This document shows, one piece after another, positions 7,253 to 12,148 of a DNA stretch of 12,148 nucleotides. A program made the translations under genes and the position numbers. Below the pieces are notes generated by a model. The model was given only the letters and a program-made list of their open reading frames with translations. It ran no database searches and was not told the origin of the DNA. Position 1 is the first letter of the stretch; each line of letters opens with the position of its first letter. This DNA comes from Bacteroidales bacterium (lineage in GTDB: Bacteria; Bacteroidota; Bacteroidia; Bacteroidales; Muribaculaceae): contig SFMJ01000035.1 of assembly GCA_004553095.1 (NCBI GenBank), positions 1 to 12,148 on the forward strand. The letters are read 5' to 3'.

Positions 7253-8091
7253 TGGGTGTCATCTCTCGCACTCTTGCCACGCAATTCCGACGTCTCCTCG
7301 CCGGCGAGTCGGTGGCGGCAAGTGCTTTGCGTCGTGATGTCGCTGAGGAGTTGATCGCTGAGGGGCTTCTTACGGTGCGTGTCCATGGTAGCCATCGCTC
7401 TTTCTCCGCCATCGATGTGGCAGCTCTCTCGCTCTATCTCTCTGCTCATTACCCTATGTTGGCACTGGCGGATTGCCAAAATCTGACTCGTAGCGACATG
7501 GCGGCAATCTCCGGAGATTCCAAATTAGTCTCGGTCCGCGCTTGTCCCGGTTTCCCCATCAATTCCTATATGCCGATAATGTGTCTACTTGCAGGAAAAA
7601 AGTTCTTGGTCTCCCCCATGGAGGGCAGTTTCCTCTTCGTCGATGATTGGCACTCTTTCGTCATCCCCGAGGATGTCTTGGTGGTCGGAATAGAGAATAT
7701 GGAAAATTTTCGCATGGTTCGTCGACAGCGTTATCTGTTCGATAGGGATTTCCCGGGGAGAAGGATCCTCTTTGTCTCGCGTTATCCCAGATCTACCGAC
7801 CTGCGTCAATGGCTCAAGATCATCCCCAATTCCTATCTCCATTTCGGCGATTTCGACTTGGAGGGCATCAAAATCTTCCTCACTGAGTTTCACCGCCATC
7901 TCGGCGACAGAGCCTCCTTCTATATCCCCGATGACATAGAAAAACGCCTCGCCCGGGGATCTCTCGACCGCTACAACACCCAATACCCGACCTGCCGCCA
8001 CCTGACAGCCCCCGACCCCCGAATCCAAAACCTCATAGACCTAATCCACCGCTACCACCGATCTCTCGACCAAGAAGCCTACATAAAATAA
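7252..8091 (+). CDS. jetD: JetD / MksG Toprim nuclease subunit of Wadjet, 279 aa
   Basis: The DNA-cleaving subunit. An N-terminal winged-helix-like segment (about 5-55: FRRLLAGESVAASALRRDV, ELIAEGLLTVRVHGSHRSF) is followed by a helical linker. A Toprim domain spans about 140-235, with the catalytic glutamate in VVGIENMENF (E148, N149) and the metal-binding acidic pair in HFGDFDLEGI (D200, D202). These are the expected E...DxD residues of the DUF2220-type Toprim in JetD, so the enzyme looks active. At 279 aa it is shorter than many JetD proteins (often near 400 aa as remembered), the reduction being in the N-terminal arm. The ATG overlaps the jetC stop, implying coupled translation and stoichiometric expression. 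No other nuclease is present in the operon. A topo VI A/Spo11-like relationship is structural only; the neighbours make JetD the right name. Confidence 0.88.
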   Translation: MGVISRTLATQFRRLLAGESVAASALRRDVAEELIAEGLLTVRVHGSHRSFSAIDVAALSLYLSAHYPMLALADCQNLTRSDMAAISGDSKLVSVRACPGFPINSYMPIMCLLAGKKFLVSPMEGSFLFVDDWHSFVIPEDVLVVGIENMENFRMVRRQRYLFDRDFPGRRILFVSRYPRSTDLRQWLKIIPNSYLHFGDFDLEGIKIFLTEFHRHLGDRASFYIPDDIEKRLARGSLDRYNTQYPTCRHLTAPDPRIQNLIDLIHRYHRSLDQEAYIK

Positions 8092-8124
8092 CATATATTG
8101 AATCCAAAATTAATGACAAAAAAA

Positions 8125-8171
8125 TTGAGCGGTAACTCACAAAAAACTGAGTTACCGCTCAAAGTTTTTTT
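8125..8171 (+). terminator. Intrinsic terminator of the Wadjet operon, possibly bidirectional
   Basis: A perfect 15-bp stem (TTGAGCGGTAACTCA at 8125-8139 with its complement at 8148-8162) closes an 8-nt A-rich loop and is followed after two bases by seven T (8165-8171). It begins 33 nt after the jetD stop. Seven A (8118-8124) directly precede the stem, so the same hairpin also has a T tract when read on the minus strand and could stop dnaK read-through. Confidence 0.9.
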
Positions 8172-8256
8172 AAGCCAATCACCTTTATCAATAAGCATAA
8201 TACCCCTAAACCAAGAGACGTATTCTCATGACAATTTTTCACTCCGGATACACCTC

Positions 8257-8298
8257 AAAAAGAGAGCGTGTAACCGCCTGTGCTACACGCTCTCTTTT
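8257..8298 (-). terminator. Intrinsic terminator of dnaK
   Basis: AAAAGAGAGCGTGTA (8258-8272) pairs perfectly over 15 bp with 8284-8298 around an 11-nt loop. On the minus strand the 3' arm ends in a run of five T (8257-8261 read in reverse). It lies 20 nt beyond the dnaK stop codon. Confidence 0.85.
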
Positions 8299-8317
8299 AT
8301 GTCAAAAGTTGTTCAGG

Positions 8318-10234
8318 TTATTTCACCTCTTCGAAGTCGACGTCGGTTACGTCGTCTTTGCCGTTGGACTGGCCGGCACCGGGCTGTGCTCCCGGTTGAG
8401 GACCGGCTTGTGCTCCCGGCTGCGCTCCCGCTCCCTGCTGGGCAGCATAGATGTCTTGTGCTGCTGCTTGGAAGGCATCGCTGAGAGCCTTGATGGCATT
8501 GTCGATCTCGTCAATGTTCTGCTGCTTGTGGACTTCCTTCAGATGGTTGAGCGCCTCTTCCACTTTTGCCTTCTTGTCGGCTGCAAGTTTGTCGCCAAGC
8601 TCTTTGAGCTGTTTCTCTGTCTGGAAGATTACGGCATCTGCCTCGTTGAGCTTGTCTACACGCTCTTTCACCTTCTTATCAGCCTCTTCGTTGGCTTTTG
8701 CCTCTTGACGCATTCTCTCGATCTCAGCGTCGCTAAGACCACTCGATGCCTCAATACGGATCGACTGCTCCTTGCCTGTAGCCTTATCCTTGGCTGTTAC
8801 GTTCAAGATACCATTGGCATCCACCTCAAAGGTTACCTCAATCTGAGGCACGCCACGAGGCGCCGGTGCGATACCACCAAGGTTGAACTCACCGAGCAAC
8901 TTGTCGTCGGCTGCCATAGGACGCTCGCCCTGAAGCACTCTCACGGTCACTTCCGGCTGATTGTCGACTGCTGTCGAGAATACCTGGCTCTTGCGTGTCG
9001 GGATGGTGGTGTTGGCGTCGATAAGCTTGGTCATCACGCCGCCCAATGTCTCGATTCCGATCGACAAGGGCACCACGTCGAGAAGCAACACATCCTTAAC
9101 TTCGCCGGTCAATACACCACCCTGGATAGATGCGCCGATCGCTACCACCTCGTCAGGGTTAACTCCCTTGTTGGGTTCCTTGCCGAAGATCTCTTTCACC
9201 TTAGCCTGGATGGCAGGAATACGTGTCGAACCACCCACCAAGATCACTTCGTCGATCTCCGATGCCGACAAGCCTGCATCCTTCAGCGCGTTGACACAGG
9301 GTGCCACAACAGCCTGAATCAAGTTGGCGCTCAATGCCTCAAATTTGGCACGCGACAAGGTCTTTACCAAGTGCTTCGGACCGCTCGCTGTCGCTGTGAT
9401 ATAGGGAAGGTTGATCTCTGTCGATGTTGAACTCGAAAGTTCGATCTTTGCCTTCTCGGCTGCCTCTTTCAGACGCTGCATTGCCATCGGGTCTTGACTG
9501 AGGTCTACACCCTCTGCCGCTTTGAACTCATCCACAAGCCAGTCGATGATCACATGGTCGAAGTCATCACCACCCAGGTGTGTATCACCATTGGTAGACT
9601 TAACCTCAAACACACCATCGCCAAGCTCCAAGATGGAGATATCGAACGTACCGCCACCAAGGTCGAACACTGCGATGCGCTGATCCTTGTCCGACTTGTC
9701 AAGTCCGTAGGCAAGTGCTGCCGCTGTAGGCTCGTTGATGATACGCATTACCTTCAAGCCGGCGATCTCTCCTGCATCCTTTGTGGCCTGACGCTGTGAA
9801 TCGTCAAAATATGCAGGCACTGTGATGATCGCCTCTGTCACAGGCTGTCCAAGATAGTCCTCAGCTGTCTTCTTCATCTTCTGAAGCACCATCGCCGAGA
9901 TCTCTTGAGGTGTATATTCACGCCCGTCGATGTCTACCTTAGGCATGTTGTTCTGATTGACTACCTTGTAAGGCACTCGCTTCACCTCTTCGAGCACCTT
10001 GTCATACTTCTCGCCCATGAATCTCTTGATTGAATACACGGTGCGGGTAGGATTGGTGATGGCTTGACGCTTTGCCGGATCTCCCACCTTGCGCTCTCCG
10101 CCATCTACAAATGCCACTACCGAGGGTGTCGTGTTGCGACCTTCGTTGTTAGGAATTACCACAGGATCTTTGCCTTCAAGCACTGCTACGCATGAGTTGG
10201 TCGTTCCCAAGTCAATACCAATAATTTTTCCCAT
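8318..10234 (-). CDS. dnaK: Chaperone DnaK (Hsp70), 638 aa
   Basis: The cytoplasmic ATP-dependent chaperone that works with DnaJ and GrpE in folding and stress recovery. The ATPase domain shows the phosphate-1 motif GIDLGTTNSCVAV (6-18), INEPTAAALAYG (166-177), the phosphate-2 motif FDLGGGTFDISIL (190-202) and the adenosine motif VGGSTRIPAIQ (333-343). The interdomain linker VLLLDVVPLSIGIE lies at 382-395, then the substrate-binding beta domain (to about 500) and helical lid (to about 600). A low-complexity tail with repeated QPGAQ-type units (about 600-621) leads to the conserved end DVTDVDFEEVK. The length is normal and nothing is broken. The start ATG at 10234 follows a very A-rich leader and no Shine-Dalgarno sequence, typical of highly expressed Bacteroidota genes. 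It is monocistronic here: grpE and dnaJ are not adjacent, and no CIRCE element was seen upstream. Confidence 0.98.
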   Translation of the reverse strand: MGKIIGIDLGTTNSCVAVLEGKDPVVIPNNEGRNTTPSVVAFVDGGERKVGDPAKRQAITNPTRTVYSIKRFMGEKYDKVLEEVKRVPYKVVNQNNMPKVDIDGREYTPQEISAMVLQKMKKTAEDYLGQPVTEAIITVPAYFDDSQRQATKDAGEIAGLKVMRIINEPTAAALAYGLDKSDKDQRIAVFDLGGGTFDISILELGDGVFEVKSTNGDTHLGGDDFDHVIIDWLVDEFKAAEGVDLSQDPMAMQRLKEAAEKAKIELSSSTSTEINLPYITATASGPKHLVKTLSRAKFEALSANLIQAVVAPCVNALKDAGLSASEIDEVILVGGSTRIPAIQAKVKEIFGKEPNKGVNPDEVVAIGASIQGGVLTGEVKDVLLLDVVPLSIGIETLGGVMTKLIDANTTIPTRKSQVFSTAVDNQPEVTVRVLQGERPMAADDKLLGEFNLGGIAPAPRGVPQIEVTFEVDANGILNVTAKDKATGKEQSIRIEASSGLSDAEIERMRQEAKANEEADKKVKERVDKLNEADAVIFQTEKQLKELGDKLAADKKAKVEEALNHLKEVHKQQNIDEIDNAIKALSDAFQAAAQDIYAAQQGAGAQPGAQAGPQPGAQPGAGQSNGKDDVTDVDFEEVK

Positions 10235-10400
10235 TTTATTTTTCGTTTTTTAAGTTATTATTCTTTGTTCGTTTTGCTCCCATATCATCGACTGCCGCTT
10301 GTCGCCGTGTGCGATCCGCGACCATGTCGACTCGATCTCGAAGCTTAATCTCTTTGGGATGCCATCTCGTTGCCGATCCGGCTTCCACTTATACTCCTAA

Positions 10401-10434
10401 CAAATATTATGCTAATTTGTCATTCGTTGACCAA
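10401..10434 (-). promoter_or_regulatory. Candidate dnaK promoter
   Basis: Read on the minus strand, 10401-10409 is TAATATTTG, the Bacteroidota -7 consensus with one extra base between TA and TTTG. TTGG (10431-10434) lies 21 nt upstream as a -33-like element. The start site would be near 10394, leaving a leader of about 160 nt. No exact TAnnTTTG was found elsewhere in the region on this strand. Confidence 0.35.
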
Positions 10435-10501
10435 TTTTTTTGTCACTATCAGTTTAAATGCTTGCAAATCAATATAATACAAATTTTCAAAGCATGTCAC
10501 A

Positions 10502-10523
10502 CATATCGTGCCATATCGTGCCA
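10502..10523. repeat. 10-bp tandem repeat, 2.2 copies
   Basis: CATATCGTGC occurs at 10502-10511 and again at 10512-10521, followed by CA. The period equals about one helical turn. It lies about 68-89 bp upstream of the candidate dnaK -33 element and some 160 bp upstream of the spt promoter; a regulator site or chance are both possible. Confidence 0.5.
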
Positions 10524-10600
10524 ATTTTGTCAAAAACGCCCGCCAAACGCCCTCTTACTTCCATCCAAACCATAAGGTAGGGTAGTGCTCTATCTTTTTT

Positions 10601-10624
10601 CTCTTCTACTTTCTCTTCTACTTT
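10601..10624. repeat. 12-bp tandem repeat, two perfect copies
   Basis: CTCTTCTACTTT is present at 10601-10612 and again, without gap, at 10613-10624 in a pyrimidine-rich tract 56 bp upstream of the spt -33 element. It is probably a slippage product; a role as an upstream element of the spt promoter is possible but not shown. Confidence 0.5.
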
Positions 10625-10679
10625 AAAAAAGGTGTACTTAATTTTAAATTTCGCTTATTTTATCAATTATTAGTGACTA

Positions 10680-10713
10680 TTTGCTAAAATTTCCAAAATT
10701 TTTATTAACTTTG
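10680..10713 (+). promoter_or_regulatory. Bacteroidota-type promoter of spt
   Basis: TAACTTTG at 10706-10713 matches the -7 consensus TAnnTTTG exactly, and TTTGC at 10680-10684 provides the -33 element with about 21 nt spacing. The predicted start site is near 10719, giving a leader of about 110 nt to the ATG at 10831. Because the promoter overlaps the upstream TTG codon at 10681, translation cannot begin there. Confidence 0.7.
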
Positions 10714-10830
10714 CATTCTGATTTGGCGGGTAGGTTTGTCTTTACCCCGATTTTCGAATTGTTGGACAAGCGCTATTCCGGCGTTTGTAATTATAATAGC
10801 GGATTCGCTCCGCATTCAGTAATTAAGTAT

Positions 10831-12015
10831 ATGAAGCCTTTACAACAAAAACTTTCAGCTTACGATGCTCCTCAGCGTGCCATGGCGGCCGGTATCTATC
10901 CCTATTTCCGACCCATCTCAAGCGAGCAGGACACAGAGGTTATCATGAACGGGAAAAAAGTCCTTATGTTCGGCTCTAACAGCTATATGGGACTTACCAA
11001 CCATCCCAAAGTGATCGAAGCTGCCATCGAAGCTACCAAAAAGTATGGCACTGGTCTCGCCGGATCCCCTTTCCTTAATGGAACTCTTACCATCCACAAG
11101 GATCTCGAAGCCCGTCTCGCTGACTACATGGGCAAGGAGGATGCTATGCTTTATTCCACCGGTTTCGGTGTCAACCTCGGTGTCGTTTCCATCCTCACCG
11201 GACGCGAAGATTATGTAATCCTCGACGAGCAAGACCACGCTTCGATCATCGAAGGTCGTCGCCTCTCTTACTCCACTTGTCTTAAATATCGTCACAACGA
11301 TATGGCGTCGCTCGAAACCCAACTCAAGAAGTGCGACCCTAATAAAATCAAACTCATCGTCACCGACGGCGTTTTCTCTATGGAAGGCGACGTCGCCAAT
11401 CTCCCCGAGATCGTTAGACTCGCCAAGCAATACAACGCTTCTGTTATGGTCGACGAGGCTCACGGACTCGGTGTCTTCGGAGATAAGGGTCAAGGTACCT
11501 GTTTCCACTTCGGAGTCCAAGATGATATCGATCTGATCATGGGTACTTTCTCCAAGTCGTTCGCTTCTCTCGGCGGTTTCATCGCTGCCGACAAGTCGAT
11601 CACCAACTTCTTGCGCCACCATTCCCGCTCTTATATCTTCACGGCATCTATCACTCCCGCTTCTACTGCGGCTGTCAATGCTGCCCTCGATATCATCATT
11701 TCCGAGCCCGAACGCCGCGAACACCTCTGGGAGATTACCAACTATGCCCTCGAAAACTTCCGCGCCATGGGTTGCGAGATCGGACATACTTCTACTCCCA
11801 TCATCCCCCTCTTCATCCGTGATGATTACAAGACCTTCCAGGTGACTCACGACCTCCTCGAAGAGGGTGTATTCGTCAACCCCGTTGTGACCCCCGCTGT
11901 AGCTCCGCAGGATACTCTGATCCGCTACTCTCTTATGGCTACTCACACCAAAGAGCAAGTCACCCGCTCGCTCGAAGCCATCGAAAAGGTCTTCAAGAAG
12001 AACGGTATCTTATAA
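10831..12015 (+). CDS. spt: Serine palmitoyltransferase (alpha-oxoamine synthase family), 394 aa
   Basis: A PLP enzyme that condenses L-serine with a long-chain acyl thioester to give 3-ketosphinganine, the first step of sphingolipid synthesis, which Bacteroidales carry out for their membranes. The fold-type I motifs are present: DEQDHASI with the PLP-stacking H136, VTDGVFSMEGD (177-187), VMVDEAHGLG with D208 and H211, and GTFSKSFASLGG with the Schiff-base lysine K242. The C-terminal PVVTPAVAPQDTLIRYSLMATHT matches the Bacteroides Spt as remembered. The segment GSPFLNGT (78-85) has Pro where the remembered Bacteroides protein has Arg. The frame is open back to a TTG at 10681, but the promoter lies inside that extension and the first 50 residues do not resemble the family, so ATG 10831 is chosen; it gives the usual length. 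KBL (glycine C-acetyltransferase) is the main alternative. Confidence 0.92.
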   Translation: MKPLQQKLSAYDAPQRAMAAGIYPYFRPISSEQDTEVIMNGKKVLMFGSNSYMGLTNHPKVIEAAIEATKKYGTGLAGSPFLNGTLTIHKDLEARLADYMGKEDAMLYSTGFGVNLGVVSILTGREDYVILDEQDHASIIEGRRLSYSTCLKYRHNDMASLETQLKKCDPNKIKLIVTDGVFSMEGDVANLPEIVRLAKQYNASVMVDEAHGLGVFGDKGQGTCFHFGVQDDIDLIMGTFSKSFASLGGFIAADKSITNFLRHHSRSYIFTASITPASTAAVNAALDIIISEPERREHLWEITNYALENFRAMGCEIGHTSTPIIPLFIRDDYKTFQVTHDLLEEGVFVNPVVTPAVAPQDTLIRYSLMATHTKEQVTRSLEAIEKVFKKNGIL

Positions 12016-12037
12016 GAATTCCCAAACTCCACATCAT

Positions 12038-12075
12038 AGACTGTGGTCGGTTCTCTCCGATCACAGTCTTTTTTT
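12038..12075 (+). terminator. Intrinsic terminator of spt
   Basis: A 13-bp stem (12038-12050 with 12057-12069, including one G-T pair) closes a 6-nt TTCTCT loop and runs into seven T (12069-12075). It starts 23 nt after the spt stop. The remaining 73 nt to the window end show no recognised feature. Confidence 0.9.
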
Positions 12076-12148
12076 ACTGTAAAGTTTGAGGCGTTTCTAT
12101 CCTATCTTAGCCCTTTTTCTACATCATTTATAATTATCTAAACTTTAT

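Larger units (their letters stand above)
10235..10680. other. Divergent dnaK/spt intergenic region
   Basis: A non-coding stretch with a mixed-composition part near dnaK (about 10275-10385) and an A/T-rich part toward spt. It holds a candidate dnaK promoter, a 10-bp tandem repeat at 10502-10523, a 12-bp tandem repeat at 10601-10624 and the upstream edge of the spt promoter. A possible 88-codon frame at 10309-10575 has no family resemblance and is judged non-coding. No RNA gene was recognised, though a structured dnaK leader (about 160 nt if the promoter call is right) is possible. Confidence 0.6.

Noticed and set aside
1535..8091. Lamassu or another SMC-based defence system instead of Wadjet
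   Set aside because: A separate Toprim protein with E...DxD and two small non-catalytic subunits in jetABCD order fit Wadjet; no effector nuclease of the LmuA type is seen.
1535..8091. Very recent horizontal acquisition of the Wadjet operon
   Set aside because: Codon style (CTC for Leu, ATC for Ile, frequent CTC-GAA/GAC pairs) looks the same as in spt, and no integrase, insertion sequence or tRNA target site is visible at the borders.
8228..9430. Plus-strand open frame of 400 codons opposite dnaK
   Set aside because: DnaK on the other strand is unmistakable. The antisense frame also runs through the dnaK terminator hairpin and has no recognised domain.
10309..10575. Small plus-strand gene of 88 codons between dnaK and spt
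   Set aside because: Composition changes sharply along it, there is no family resemblance, and it overlaps the probable dnaK promoter and a tandem repeat.
10918..11958. Minus-strand open frame of 346 codons opposite spt
   Set aside because: A shadow of the strongly biased spt codons; the plus-strand protein has all PLP-enzyme motifs.

Overview
The window reads as chromosome of a Bacteroidota bacterium, most likely order Bacteroidales (a Muribaculaceae- or Prevotella-like gut commensal would fit; rank below order is inference). The grounds are: exact Bacteroidota-type -7 boxes (TAnnTTTG) with TTG-type -33 elements 19-21 nt upstream, start codons preceded by A/T-rich sequence instead of Shine-Dalgarno motifs, a bacterial serine palmitoyltransferase of the Bacteroides type, and a DnaK ending in the DFEEVK tail.

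Layout. 1-381: A/T-rich non-coding DNA with three 22-nt repeats at an exact 32-bp period, just upstream of a Sel1-repeat protein gene (382-1263, +). 1264-1534: non-coding, with a REP-like composite palindrome element, a 23-bp imperfect tandem repeat and a strong Bacteroidota promoter (1476-1507). 1535-8091 (+): a compact five-gene operon made of a 90-residue DUF3791-like protein and a complete Wadjet/MksBEFG-type SMC system: JetA/MksF (kleisin-like), JetB/MksE, JetC/MksB (SMC-like ATPase with Walker A, signature-like and Walker B motifs) and JetD/MksG (Toprim nuclease subunit). Junctions are +2 nt, -11 nt, +27 nt and -1 nt, so the genes are very probably co-transcribed and partly translationally coupled. 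It ends at a perfect 15-bp hairpin with T tracts suited to both strands. 8318-10234 (-): dnaK, convergent, with its own hairpin terminator. 10235-10830: divergent dnaK/spt intergenic region. 10831-12015 (+): spt, then a hairpin terminator. The last 73 nt hold no recognised feature.

How the genes work together. Known Wadjet complexes use a condensin-like SMC motor (JetABC) to extrude loops on small circular DNA and the Toprim subunit JetD to cleave it, which protects against plasmids. All key motifs are intact here, so the system looks functional. The unusual points are the small DUF3791-like gene fused to the operon head, the short JetD, and the repeat structures in front of both the operon and the Sel1 gene. 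Codon style (CTC Leu, ATC Ile, many CTC-GAA/GAC pairs) is shared between the Wadjet genes and spt, so nothing suggests very recent transfer. dnaK and spt are ordinary housekeeping genes flanking the accessory block.
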